From contig JALPQD010000642.1 in assembly GCA_023101885.1 (NCBI GenBank), forward strand, positions 248,001 to 312,000: a stretch of DNA of 64,000 nt, in the 5' to 3' direction. Positions 35,501 to 46,985 of this stretch are shown piece by piece. Under the pieces are notes generated by a model. It had not been told where the DNA came from and did no database searches. It was given only the letters and a program-made list of their open reading frames with translations. Each line of letters starts with the position of its first letter. Position 1 is the first letter of the stretch. The position numbers were made by a program, and so were the translations under genes. Origin of the DNA: Typhlomys cinereus (taxonomy: Eukaryota > Chordata > Mammalia > Rodentia > Platacanthomyidae).

Positions 35501-36060
35501 ATAGCAAAAGAAACCCTCTGTATAACAATATTTTCTATTGAGAAAAAAAGACAAACCAATACAATTCTACTTTTTAAAACACACTAGGAGATTCCAGTGA
35601 TCACCAAAGTTAGTTATTACATTTCTGAATTAAATTTTGGTTCCTACAATACAGGGGATTTAGGTTCAATGAGATGGACAGACTGAATCATGAGGCATTT
35701 GCTGTGCCACCTTAGAACTTGGCTTTTACCTTAAAGATGATAGAAAAACTTTGGAATACATTTAATTAAGCTTCTTTCTCTCCCCACTCTGTGCCTGCAC
35801 AAGCACATACTATGAAAACTTTTCTATAGTTTACATAAATGACAGGGGTCTGCTCATCACATTTCTGCAGCTAAATACCAATTTCTACTCTTTTAAATTC
35901 ACATTTAGCTCCGACCTTGTCTTAGTGTTTTGATAATATTTTCAAAGCCTTTATGAGAATCTGTTATTTTACTTAACTATCTTCTTAGTAGATAAATTGA
36001 TTTTTGTAATCATTAATTGTGAAAAGTCCCAGGGAAGTTGAAGAGGGAGGTGTTCAAGTT
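32580..36060. other. Mostly unannotated DNA
   Basis: I see no gene in this 3.5-kb stretch. An antisense MaLR-like tail (gctaaggattcaaacatatg, attcacattcaaaccatta) lies at about 35,100-35,190, and a short GA-rich run lies at 35,304-35,333. The rest could be single-copy. Confidence 0.4.
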
Positions 36061-36067
36061 GCACCCG

Positions 36068-36088
36068 TTTTTTTTTTTTTTTTTTTTT
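36068..36088 (+). repeat. T21 homopolymer
   Basis: A run of 21 T without an adjacent recognisable SINE or L1 end on the minus strand, so it is either an orphan poly(A) tail or a simple repeat. Confidence 0.9.
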
Positions 36089-36864
36089 CTCCTGACACAG
36101 TGGCTTCTGGGCATCTACCCTATCCCATCAAGACTTTCTCTTTTTCTTGTCTTCAATGTTCAGTGGTAGAGAATTATGAGCTAACAATTTTCCTGGCATT
36201 AAAACATATGGCATATGGTCTATTTGCCTACTTTCCTACGCTTCTTTATCTTATTAGTTTCCAAAGAGTGTGAAATATTTCAAATACTTATTTTATCTTC
36301 ATAATATTTCTGTGATGTTTAAAATGGGCAGTATGTTTAAGGTATTTTGTCCTTTCTTTTTATTGCATTGATTTTTGAAAAAAAAACCCAAGTAGCATTC
36401 AACTGTTGAGGAGTATTTAGAATGATGGTTTTTGTACTATATTCTCAAAGTCTGGTGTGCCTAATCTGTTTTTGTCTTTATTATATCCATTTGATCAAGT
36501 GGTATTTTCAATTCATTGCCATCATGGTGGTTTGTGGACTCCATAAACTAGGGTGTCACAACCTTTTTTTTTCCACAAAGAATTTGATAGCAGACACTCT
36601 AGTCCTTGTGGGCTGTCTTGTGTTTTCTGTAACTGCTCAGGTCTGTTACAGTATGAAAACAGCATGGATAACACATAAACAGAAGACCATGGTGGCACTC
36701 CAACTGAACCTCGATCACCGAAGTGAGAGTTGCCATGAGCCACCATGCCTCCTTGAAGGTCAATTCAAGATAAATGCTGGCTGTGGGGAGGAGAGTTGCT
36801 TTCCTCCATGGTCTACCCACTGATATATCACCCACACTCTAACAAGTGTTCAGGCATATGCCAG

Positions 36865-37068
36865 GGAAGGCATCCCAGATGGAACTCAGTGGGCCACCCA
36901 CACAGAAAGATATGAAAATAGGGGGAAGACTGATTGGGGAAAAGGCTTGCCATGGAATGAAGGGGATAGGATTGGAAAATAAGTGTGAGGGAGAATGAGG
37001 AAATTCATTGTACTCATTTATTAATCTGTGAAAAAAATTAAGAAAATCTCAAAGAAAAAAAAGAATAG
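36865..37068 (+). mobile_element. Old rodent L1 3' end
   Basis: A purine-rich segment (gggggaagactgattgggga, atgaaggggataggattgg) ends in a decayed A-rich tail (37030-37068). It resembles the 3' ends of older rodent L1 families rather than the young lineage of this window. Confidence 0.4.
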
Positions 37069-37069
37069 G

Positions 37070-38086
37070 AAGTGATCCAAATTTGGCCCCATCAGGTGAA
37101 GTTTTTTTGAGTCCTTGGCACATATATTACATACACAAGACTTTCATCATAGTCAATTCCACTCTTTATTTGTGTATGCACTTTAAATCTGTCAGATAGT
37201 AATCTCTAATTAAGAGTGGTTAGGTTGTATAAACCAGCCCTGCTCGGCAAATCCTATTAATTTTTTCCCACATGACATTAAGCACCTTGCCAGTGCTTGT
37301 TTACATGGACATAGCCTAATGTCTACAGCTGGGAGGAAGCTGAGTTGGAAACATGCTACATGATGATTGGGTGTTGCTTCTTGCCTAGCAGCAACATCAT
37401 TAAAATTTTTTAAGCAGAGGATTCCTAGGATCCTTCCACTTTAAACTTTCTTGAGCATGACTAAGATTGTCTACTTGTTTATCACAAATAAAGAACCAAG
37501 GGCCAAAATATGTCTGACCGGTCTCAGAATACCCCAAATATTTGCTTGCCATCAACTTAAAGTTATTGACCGTGATGTTTACTTTACACTGAACAGCTGA
37601 AAATTCTCTGCTTCTTTAATATAGTGCTCACTGATGCTGTTGAAGTAAGTTACTCCTATGTCTCTGCAGAAGTAAGACTGCTGAGACTTAGTTTTCACCC
37701 AATCACTCAACTAAGTGGTGGGATTAGTGTTCCAACTCACATGTTCTGATTGCAAAGTCTGGTCCGCCCAACCTCCCACTGGAAAGCCCCCTTCCCCACA
37801 TTGGGCTCTGATGTCAATGATAGTATAGTTTCCTGTAATAATAATGGTGGTAATGATAGTGACAAACAACCTGGCATGCTTCTAATTTCTTTAGAGGTGG
37901 GAACTTCTTCATTTCTTCAAACAGACCTACCATGTAAGTTCACTTGCGATCCTCATGAATCTCAGATGATGACCCATGTCACATGTTTTGAGCTCATTCC
38001 TAGAGCCAGAGAGCATCCACTCACTCCAATTCAAAGCCGCCTAAGTGAGAAATGTTTCCTTTCTTTTCTGGCATCATAAGAGGAGG
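37070..38086. other. No recognised feature; possibly unique DNA
   Basis: No repeats recognised. The piece 37,150-37,400 contains a TAATTA-type motif and is balanced in composition. It is listed in findings as a candidate conserved non-coding segment. Confidence 0.4.
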
Positions 38087-38088
38087 AA

Positions 38089-38323
38089 GGGGCTGGAAAG
38101 ATGGCTCAATGGTTAAAGCCTCTACCTTGTAAGCAAAAGGACTTGGGTTCAAATCCCAACATCCCATGTAAAAATGCTGGATGAATGTGGCAGTGGCCTG
38201 CAATTGAGGTCCTGGAAAGTAGAACCTAGTCAACCCAGAGCAAAGTAATAAGGTGGAAGGCAATTGCCACTTTTGGGCTTCCACAGGCATACACTCAAGT
38301 GTGCTTTTGTATGTACTTGCATG

Positions 38324-38357
<34 letters not shown>

Positions 38358-38522
38358 CATATGTGCACACATACTCAAGGGTGTTCTTGTACACACATGC
38401 ATGCACACACAAACATACATGTAAAAGCAGACATGTTTGCACACACATTCAAGTACATGCTTGTACACACATGCATGCATGTGTACACCCACATCCACAC
38501 TCACACCCATACCCACACACTT
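38089..38522 (+). mobile_element. B2-like SINE with long mixed CA tail
   Basis: The head ggctggaaagatggctcaat, B box gggttcaaatccc (38146-38158) and shared body reach about 38,285. They are followed by a long imperfect tract of CA, CATA and CATG repeats (38328-38520). Frames of 70-100 codons on both strands in the tail are microsatellite translations. Confidence 0.85.
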
Positions 38523-38524
38523 GG

Positions 38525-39990
38525 AGAGAAAACGGCTGAGTTCTAGAGAAGTAGTTAAGTCCCAACCTGGCTTTATATTCTAAAAGAGTCTCTCTTTTCT
38601 ATGCTCACCCTTTCATGTCAGTTCATTTTGTGCTGATAAATTCCAGCCATCCTGGAGTCTTTAATATGCTGTCAGGAGAATCTCACATCAAAGCCAGGCA
38701 TTTTGGAGATGTTTCACGTGGACAGCAGCAGAGAATAGACCTGTCTCTCTGTCAAAATATGAGATCAGCCAATTATTTCCTTCTGTGTCTTTTCTCCCTT
38801 TCCATTTCTCTGCTGGAAGCCACACAGCAGTACCAGAAAAACTCATGTGGTCCTCTAGAGCCCAAGTGTTTGGGAAAAATTCGGCAGATGGCCCAGACAG
38901 AGAAAACAGAAAGAACTGTACAAATCATCAGCTGACTATGAACAGGCAAGGAGCTTGTCAAACTGTCCTGTGGTAGATGTAGATCTTTTTGTTACTGCTG
39001 TTGGTATGCAATGTTGACATCAAACTCAAATCTAATCTTTGCCGTATACCTATATACCTTCTGTACGTTCTCTCAGATCTAGTATTGGGAGGTGACAGAT
39101 AGTACTTATAATTTCTTTTCACAAATTTTCTACTGCTTACCTTTATTCTTTCATATGTTCTAATTATCTTTTCATTTCTCAGAACTTCAAAGCTTGGGAA
39201 TGCCATATTAACTGAGGTCATTTGTTGTGAACTAGCCAATCCAATTGTTAGGTTGTGGGATTTCATGTCCATGTTCTTATATTCCAGAGGTGAAGATGGA
39301 GACCAGAACATATGTAAAGCATTAAAGAGAGTTTATGAAGGGGTAAGAAGGAAGGAATTCATGGACACAAAGTCTATGAGGGGCAAAAAACCCAAAAGGA
39401 ACTCTCAGACATAGAGTCCGTGAAGGGAAGGGGTATCCAAGATGTCTGGCAGCATGAGGGGTATTTATAGAGTTAGGGGCAGGCCCAGAAAAAGAAAAGC
39501 AACTTTTCCTCATTGGCTGAGCTTCAGTTCATGCAAACCTGATTGGAGATTTTGGTCCCCTACATCTGATTGGTCTGTTCATATCAGGGTCCAGTTCGGT
39601 GAACTGCATGGCCAGACCTCATATTTCTTTTCAGGAACTTAGCTTATGTACATTAGAGCAGCTCATTTATAATTTCTGCATTTAAGAAACTCATCTCCAT
39701 GTCCTTTCATAAGCAGAGGATTGGGGAAAGTTGGGGAGCTTTATCTCTAGGGGGAGATTAGAGTCACTTTCTGTAGAGTAGCAGGGTATATTCCTTCAGG
39801 ATAATCTTAGCCTTGGGGGCTGACATTCAAGGACCCTTCCCAGCCTGGCTGCTCTGTTTGAAAACTGCCTAATATAAACTATTCTATCTCAGTTAGACTT
39901 CACTAATATTTCAGGTAAGATATCACATTTTATGTGGTCTGACAATGAAGCCGGACAGAACAGAAAGTAGGGAAGTAACCCCAGACTCCC
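38525..39990. other. Unassigned DNA, partly LTR-like
   Basis: Nothing coding. The stretch 39,320-39,640 has a composition and motif pattern (ggggtatttatagagttagg, then ggccagacctc) that recalls an LTR, but I found neither termini nor a second copy. Confidence 0.35.
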
Positions 39991-39999
39991 CAGTCTAGC

Positions 40000-40405
40000 T
40001 GTTGGTTCTGGCAAAGGAATGGAGCCTGAGATTTCAGACTCTCCCAGGAATCTCACACAGGAAGCAGAGAGGAACCGAGAATTGAGAAATCTGTCTCCTA
40101 AAAGAGTTTTTACATATCTCTCATAACTGGTCAGACCGTTTTGCAGGATAATAGGCAGAATAACACCTGGAGCAGAATCATTTAGTTATGCATATCTCCT
40201 GCCTTCTCCTGTTATTTAAACCCTTCTGCTCTAGTTCAGACATTTGGAGAGGAAACAATTGGACTAAAATAGCCTCTTCCCCATATGGTCATGTTGAATC
40301 AGTTTCCTTTTTTCTGCTTTTCACCATCCATTTGAATTCTTATTAATTTAATGAGGAAATGTGGCACAAATCTGGCTTTTGTGGTCCAGTTACAACAGGG
40401 ATAAA
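40000..40405 (+). mobile_element. LTR-like segment A of a tandem pair
   Basis: Aligns with segment B (40,430-40,820) at an offset of about 418 bp. Shared blocks are agttatgcatatctcctgcc, cctcttccccatatgg, tttctgcttttcacc and atctggcttttgtgg. The sequence where B has AATAAA reads GAATCA here, so its polyadenylation signal is lost. Class unknown. Confidence 0.5.
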
Positions 40406-40429
40406 AATATTCTAAAGAAATACTTGTGG

Positions 40430-40820
40430 CCATCATTCTAGCTACCTCACTGTTGAAACAAAGCACCCTAGGCAGAGATTCAGAATCCCCCTGCTCCAAG
40501 GAACACGGGCCAGAAAAGACTGGTAACAGCCTTGTAGTAAAGACTGGAGCCAAGACAACGATGCGTCAGTGATGGGGTATCACACCTTGACCAGGACTGC
40601 TTAGTTAAGCATATCTCTTGCTTGCTGTTTAATCCAACCCTTATGATGGGATTCTGAAGTTGAACTAGAGGCTTCACTGGATCCTTGTGTCCCTCTTCCC
40701 AATGTGGCCACATTGAATAAATCTTTTTCTACTTGTCACTGTTCACTTAGCTTTTTTTTGATTGACTTATCTAGGATGAGTGGCTGAACCTGGCCTGTGG
40801 AAATGCAGGTTGTTACCCAA
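40430..40820 (+). mobile_element. LTR-like segment B of a tandem pair
   Basis: Contains agttaagcatatctcttgct, cctcttcccaatgtgg, a canonical AATAAA (40717-40722) followed by tctttttctacttgtc, and cctggcctgtgg. That is an R-U5-like arrangement. Orientation is set by AATAAA. Target-site duplications are not visible for either segment. Confidence 0.5.
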
Positions 40821-40859
40821 GGTCCAGCAACAATATCTGCAATTCTGTTACCAGTTCGC

Positions 40860-41694
40860 AATGATGGTGTCAGACAAAGAGATACCACACAAAAAGGTGA
40901 TTTTAAACATTTTCTTAACTTTTTCCTTGTAAGCATTAGATTAGATTTAAAATACAGTTCCTAAAACAGCACAGTGTTCCCTTCATACCTGTTCCCAGCT
41001 ATGAAGCCTTCCCCCCAGTGTCCCTTGTTGATTATATTTGCATAACCATGATATGCTTTTTGAGATCAGAAAATTGATATGGATACAATGTTATTAACCA
41101 ACCTTCAGCCCTTTGTGAGTTTCTCCCATTTCCTCTCTAATATTCTTTGTCTTTTCCTGTATTCCACAGTAAATCTTGTCTGCTTAGTCCCCACTGATCT
41201 GCAACATAGAAACCCCAAGTAACATGCCAAGAACTAAGCAGTTTTAAAGTAGTAGAATTGAAGTTTTTGAATCCAGATGCCTGTCTATGAAAACTACATT
41301 TGTGATCATTATACCATTGTCTTAGGCTTTGTTTTGGCTATGGATTTTACTGCACAAGAATGAAAAACACACATCCTATTTCAAGACTTTTGAGAGTTCA
41401 AACATCATACTTCTTGTTTCAGTACTCAGTGTAATGGTAATATTAAGTAATACATGGCCCCTCTCTGAGTCCATATTACACAAGTTAGTAACATAGGAGT
41501 TTATTACTAGGTTAGAGATATGCTATAAGTTACTATATTATCTTTGACAAAGCATAAGTTTATAGATCCTTTAATTAGTTTTAGTCCTTTGTTATATGTC
41601 ATTTATCTTTGGTCATCTTCAGAATAAACGATTACAAATACCACCTAAAATAAATTTACTTTGCAAAATAAATACATATCACAGAACACTTTTT
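40860..41694. other. No recognised feature
   Basis: AT-rich, no coding frame or named repeat. Confidence 0.45.
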
Positions 41695-41710
41695 AAAAAT
41701 AATATATATT

Positions 41711-41924
41711 GGGGCTGGAGAGGTGGCTCAGGGGTTAAGCCTCTGCCTTGCAGGCGGAAGGTCCTGAGTTCAGATCCTAGACCCCACATATAGACACTGG
41801 GCGGAAGCGGGGGCGGCCTGCGTTTCTGGTCCTGGTAGGGCGGAGTCTGTGAATCCCGGGGCAGAGTAAACAAGGAGGAGGTGGAGGCAGTCCATGATGG
41901 TTCCCAAATTCGTCCGTGGTTCTA

Positions 41925-41964
<40 letters not shown>

Positions 41965-42000
41965 TACATGCACAATTGAATAAATAATAAAAAAATTAAA
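41711..42000 (+). mobile_element. B2-like SINE, main subfamily, with TSD
   Basis: A clean copy with ggggctggagaggtggctca head, gagttcagatcc B box (41766-41777), body, (CA)n and caattgaataaataataa tail. It is flanked by a 16-bp direct repeat, aaaaataatatatatt (41695-41710) and aaaaataatagatatt (42001-42016), with one mismatch. The next SINE starts directly after the right copy, so this copy inserted at the 5' edge of an existing SINE. Confidence 0.92.
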
Positions 42001-42016
42001 AAAAATAATAGATATT

Positions 42017-42310
42017 GGCTGGAGAGGTGGCTCAGGAGTTAAGACTCTGCCTTGCAATCAGAAAGACCTGAGTTTAGATCCCAGTTTCCATGTAAAAAAA
42101 AAAAAATGCCAGGCGGAAACAGTGGAAGCCTGCACTTTCAGATCTGGTGAGCAGATCCTGAAACATCCCTGAAGGAAGCCAAAAGGAGGTAGAAGCAATC
42201 CAGGATGATTCCTGAAGTCAGTCTTGGTCCTCCACAGGTACATGCAGTGCCCTCTGATACACACACACGCGCGCATACACACACACACACACACACACAC
42301 ATACGCACAA
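42017..42310 (+). mobile_element. B2-like SINE, longer-body subfamily
   Basis: Head ggctggagaggtggctcagg, B box gagtttagatccc, an A13 run (42094-42106), then the tccaggatgattcc body shared with copies at 6.5, 18.6 and 46.2 kb. It ends in a CA tail with a CGCGCG interruption. It predates its left neighbour, which is inserted at its start. Confidence 0.88.
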
Positions 42311-42506
42311 GCTATATTACTGCAAAAAGGTTAAGAATGAATGCTACAGCTTATGTTTGACTAAGAATTTTTAAAATTAATTTTATTCTGTGGCGGTATC
42401 ATATATGAAAGCAATGAATTTAAAATATTACCTACCCCATCCTTCTGGTAAAGACTTTCTCCCCAATCAGTCTCCTTCTTGCTTGCATATCTTTTTTGCA
42501 TGTGTG

Positions 42507-42966
42507 GACCATTGATTTTCATGGAGGTTGACTATACTGGAGTAAACTTATGTCCTTGTTGGAACATGAACCTTATACTAGTAGATGTATTGTTGAGTGA
42601 CCAATGATTTTCATGGAGGTTGACTATACTGGAGTGAACTTATGTCCTTGTTGGAACATGAACCTTATACTAGTAGATGTACTGTTGAGTGACCATTGAT
42701 TTTCATGGAGGTTGACTATACTGGAGTGAACTTATGTCCTTGTTGGAACATGAACCTTATACTAGTAGATGTACTGTTGAGTGACCATTGATTTTCATGG
42801 AGGTTGACTATACTGGAGTGAACTTATGTCCTTGTTGGAACATGAACCTTATACTAGTAGATGTACTGTTGAGTGACCATTGATTTTCATGGAGGTTGAC
42901 TATACTGGAGTGAACTTATGTCCTTGTTGGAACATGAACTTTATACTAGTAGATATACTGTTGAGT
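42507..42966 (+). repeat. 92-bp minisatellite, five copies
   Basis: Five head-to-tail units of exactly 92 bp start at 42507, 42599, 42691, 42783 and 42875 with gacca(t/a)tgattttcatgg and end gttgagt. Units 3 and 4 are identical, unit 2 differs at one base, and units 1 and 5 differ at two each. The divergence increases toward the edges. The period is not a multiple of three and no frame runs through it. There are no unique spacers between units. Confidence 0.97.
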
Positions 42967-43009
42967 GAAGTAGCTCTACATCCCCACCCGCCATAAACCT
43001 TCAAAAGTC

Positions 43010-43770
43010 TTTTAGAGAGGTGTGGTGCCTCACAAGCTCTTTCTCCTTGCATGATAAGCTGTGAACAGACCTGTTCTTATGCAGATCTTGTGGAAGTAAA
43101 CACAGCTGCTGTGAGTGCATGGGTGTAACAGCCTTGTTTTGTCTAGAGGATATTATTCGATGGTACTTCATCATCATCTGGCTCTTTCATTCTTACCTCC
43201 ACCGTAAGGTTTTTTCCAAAACATGTCATGCCATGGACAAGATGGAAACTTTTCTTGGTGGTCTGGAATCACTGGGCCTATATGCTCAAAAAGAAAGGAG
43301 AAAGGTAGGGATGAGATAGATATGAGGGCATATAATCTCAGGGTTGGCAGGAAGGCTGAAGGGACAAGAGGGAAGAAATTGTTCCCTTCATAAGGTAATA
43401 CCCTGTTCTTGCCTAGACCAGGAAGTGTGTGGTCAGTCCCTGCCCCTGCCGCTTGCCACCATGAGGTATGAGACTATGGATCAAGCAAGTGCAGGCTTTT
43501 ACAAGTTCTTAGGCTTAGGGGGCAGTGACCAACAAGCAGAAATTCTGCTCTGAATCTGGGGAATGAAGTAAAGGAAATTTATCATCTACCTCTTCTACAA
43601 TGTTCCCTGAACCTTGGGATGGGAAGAAGTGGTTTAGATATCCTATTTCGTGTCAAATAGTATGCTGCCATTCATTCTGAGTACTTTAGCTGGTAGTTCT
43701 CTGCATTGAACACCATCCATTGTGGATGAAATGTCCTTGGATGAGGACCAAGGACTGTCCATCTCTCCAC
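43010..43770 (+). mobile_element. Old rodent interspersed repeat
   Basis: Contains ordered blocks I associate with an old rodent repeat: gcagatcttgtggaagtaaa, actgtgagtgcatggg-like, atgttccctgaaccttggga and gtgaccaac. A related partial copy sits at 45,145-45,330. Family not named. The two 60-70 codon frames inside it show no motif. Confidence 0.35.
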
Positions 43771-44639
43771 TGGCAAGGTGTCTCATGCCAAGAACTTTTA
43801 AGGTTTTTTTTTTCTGCAATGTCTTTTAACTTTCAAATCAGCACATTTGATAATTAAATTGAACGTTAGAATCATTCATCAACAAAATGAAGTTAGAGCT
43901 AGAAAATTTGCATGGGAACCAATTAGAGCATCGCCTGTGGGATAAAATTGAATAAAAATTCAACTGTGGCATGCAGCACCAATTTACCCAGAAGAAACAA
44001 CTCCTTCAGTTGTAGCAGTGTTTCTGGTGAAGGATTTGGAAAATAGCCTAAGATGCTTCAACTTTGAAAGTCTATCTATACATGGGCCTTCAATTTCCAA
44101 GTAATAATTGATTGTAAACTAGGTACTTGATGAAACACAAGGAAAAGAAATGCATTTGAAAAACCTTAGAGAAGTTCACATATAATTGGATTTTTCTTCC
44201 TCTGTTCATTTTCCTTTCCATTCATTCCTACAGTAGACTGATGATGTGTGGCTTTACCTTCCTTCTGACAGGCTATATGGGCAGTTGAGAACCACCCACA
44301 CTCAATAGCTAAGTAGGTAGGCCAGGGTAGGATTGAACATGTTGAAACCGAAAAATTTATTCACAATAAGATCGAAGGCAATAATAGATTCATTTATCCT
44401 GGCAACCATGTACCAAAAGAGGACCCAGCAAATTTGCCTAGTGTACTAGGGTAGGGGCCATGACATGACATAACACTCTGTGCATCTCTCACTCAAGAGA
44501 ATAATGGATCTGACCTCTGTGCTCTGAATTCCACCACTACTTTTTGAGCAGAAGTCTGCATTTTCTTTCTTTTTGTTTTTGAAGTATGCGTTTTCTACTG
44601 ATGCTGATTTATGGTGATTAATTTTGAAATTCTTATCAA

Positions 44640-44870
44640 CATTTATGAGAAACTTTTAATGTTTTATTAGCATATATTTAATTATATATAGTGGATTTCA
44701 CTGTATATATATATGTATATATAATATATACACACACATACACATACATAATCAACTCTTGTTACCCTATTTTATTCACTTCCCACTCCTGTTAATCCCC
44801 TTTTTTCCAGCTAGTCTCTCCCCCATTTTGGAAACCCAATGATTTTCCTTCATGTTGTTCCCGTGAGTGT
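44640..44870 (-). mobile_element. Old rodent L1 3' UTR-like fragment
   Basis: Similar in layout to 7,930-8,130: an AT-rich stretch with TATATA runs (44703-44740), then a C/T-rich block (ttcccactcctgttaatccc). Followed directly by a plus-oriented old L1 tail. Confidence 0.35.
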
Positions 44871-44879
44871 GGGTAAAAG

Positions 44880-44985
44880 TTTGTAAAGAAATTATGGAGT
44901 GGGGGGATGGGATCAGATGGTAAACAGCTCAAGTAGCATCATATATATGTATGAAAATGTCAAAGAATAAAAATAAAGAGCTTGC
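44880..44985 (+). mobile_element. Old rodent L1 3' tail
   Basis: Ends atcatatatatgtatgaaaa tgtcaaagaataaaaataaa, the 3' end typical of older rodent L1, with a polyadenylation signal AATAAA. Confidence 0.5.
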
Positions 44986-45144
44986 ATAAAGGAACATGGG
45001 CAAATTGCCTGAGGACATACCATTAAAGAAAATGTCTCTCCTCTTCAACTGTTTTAACTGTGTACAATCCTCAAGAAGGGAAATAGCCCCAAGAGTTCCT
45101 TCCACTTCTGTGGCACTGTGTTGATGGGCCAAATCTTCTGGAGC

Positions 45145-45330
45145 TTGTGTTGTGTTCTCATAAACACAGCTGTTGTGATTTTAAGAGCCCAACAACCATG
45201 TCATGACCAGATGCCAGTGTTCCACAACTCTATCTTTCCCTTTCTCTGGCTCTTTCTGCATCCTTTCTTCTGTGATGGTCCCTGAGCCTTGGAGAAGATG
45301 ACCCAGATGTCACATTTACATAAATACCAC
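45145..45330 (+). mobile_element. Old rodent interspersed repeat, partial
   Basis: Blocks ataaacacagctgttgtgat, ctatctttccctttctctgg and ggtccctgagccttgg parallel the element at 43.0-43.8 kb. Diverged. Confidence 0.35.
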
Positions 45331-45659
45331 AATTTCACCCCATGACAGCCCTGATAGGTGCTTCACCCTTGAGCCATGCAGACTAAGGTATAGCAATAGA
45401 CAGTTTTGTGTTCCACCATCCTTTGGATGCTCTTAACCCCACAGATACCTTGCAAATCATCCTTTTAGGTAACTTTCCACAACTATATTTGATGTGCTGC
45501 CTGTTTCCACATAAGAATTTGACTGAAATATTATTGGTCATTTTCTTTTAGCAGTACTGACTAAATGGAGGGTTCCACATAGGAAAAGCCAATGTTGGAT
45601 TACTGTGTTGCAACATAGCACTATTACTAATAATTTTACCTAATGAACAATAACTTGAA

Positions 45660-46116
45660 GAACATCAAACAATTGAACCACTTATTGGAGACTGTATAAA
45701 ATATATTTAACCTAATTAAAAATAAAAATGACTTCAGAATAAAACAAGAACAAAATACCATGAAAGAACAGATCCTTGAAAAATAGTCAAATAGAATTTC
45801 TACAAGTCAAAACTGTATGAAATAAAAAGCATATGGGGTAAATTAAACAATAACAGGTATTATCAAATTATAATCCAGTGATCAAGAAAGTCAATCTGAA
45901 ACTATTGATCATAATAAAGCATGGAGAGATAAAGAGATGGAAAATATGAAAGAAGGACTTAGAGACACTGAGATATGGACAAAAGGGCACTATTTGTAAA
46001 TAACAGCTGAGATTTCTTCATAATTTTTAAAAAATAATTAATTTAGTATGGTTCTCAATTTCATTTTGAGTCTGTGAATCCATAAAATTTTTATGTATGT
46101 ATGTATGCGTGCGTGT

Positions 46117-46154
<38 letters not shown>

Positions 46155-46690
46155 TGCATCAGAGGGCATTGTGTGTCCCTGTGGAGGACCAGGGGTGATT
46201 TTGGGAATTATCCTGGATTTCTTCTACTTCCTTCACTCTGGGATTTCCCGGACTCTGCCTCCCAGATCTGGAAGTGTAGGCTGCTGCTATTCCCATATGA
46301 CATTTTTAGGTGGGATCTGGGATCCGAACTCAGGACTTTCTGTTAGCAAGACAGAGCCTTAACTCCTGATCCATCTCTCCAGTCCCTTCATAATGTTTTT
46401 AAAGACATGATTCCTAAGTACTATAACATGACTGAAGTAGAAAAACCAATGACGATATCACATTTACACAGATCTAGAAAAACTTTAGGCAAATAAACCA
46501 AAAGCATATTTTTAAAACTTCTCAAAAGAAAACATATTGTCCATAATAACAAGATAGTCAGTTGACTTTGCAACAGCAATAATATATATGAGTAATATTG
46601 GAATAATATTATCAAAATAATGAAGAAAAAGTATGAAGAAAAGTTATCATCTGTAACTCTACACCAACCTCATATACCATTAAAAATTAA
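45660..46690 (+). mobile_element. Ancient L1/HAL1 ORF1-like region split by a SINE
   Basis: A-rich sequence on both sides of the SINE (45,660-46,080 and 46,390-46,690) follows the ORF1 region of old L1 or HAL1, for instance aaatatgaaagaaggactta and caataatatatatgagtaat. Decayed beyond any frame. Confidence 0.45.
46093..46386 (-). mobile_element. B2-like SINE, longer-body subfamily
   Basis: On the minus strand: head (RC of ccatctctccagtccc, 46371-46386), B box (RC of ggatccgaactc, 46320-46331), body with tccaggataattcc, and a GT-rich tail at 46093-46156. Two frames of 80-90 codons across it are translations of the SINE. Confidence 0.88.
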
Positions 46691-46693
46691 TAG

Positions 46694-46850
46694 CAATGAG
46701 TCAGGAGTGGCAAACATACCTGTAATTCCAGCACTCAGAAAACTGAGGCAGGAAAATTACTTCAAATTTCAGACCACTGTGAGTTACAAAATGAATACCT
46801 GGCCAGCCAGGGCTTTATGGCAAAATCTCCATCTTAAAAAAAAGTTAGGC
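46694..46850 (+). mobile_element. B1 SINE
   Basis: A 7SL-derived B1 with atacctgtaattccagcact, aactgaggcaggaaaattac, cagaccactgtgagttac and ggccagccagggctttatgg in order, and an A-rich end. About 157 bp, diverged. This is the clearest B1 in the window and a rodent marker. Confidence 0.85.
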
Positions 46851-46985
46851 AAAACATGAAAATTGAAAAGGGAAAGATAATCACTAACATAGAATCAATA
46901 ATCTAAATTCTATTCATAACATTAACACTAGGTCACAATAGTTTCAGAGGAAATTTTCACTAAAAAATTAAACAAGTAGCCTTTA

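Noticed and set aside
41711..41790. tRNA gene at SINE heads
   Set aside because: The A and B boxes are SINE promoter remnants; no cloverleaf with an acceptor stem can be drawn and the segment continues into the SINE body.
42507..42966. CRISPR-like array
   Set aside because: The 92-bp units are contiguous with no spacers, in a mammalian genome; it is a minisatellite.
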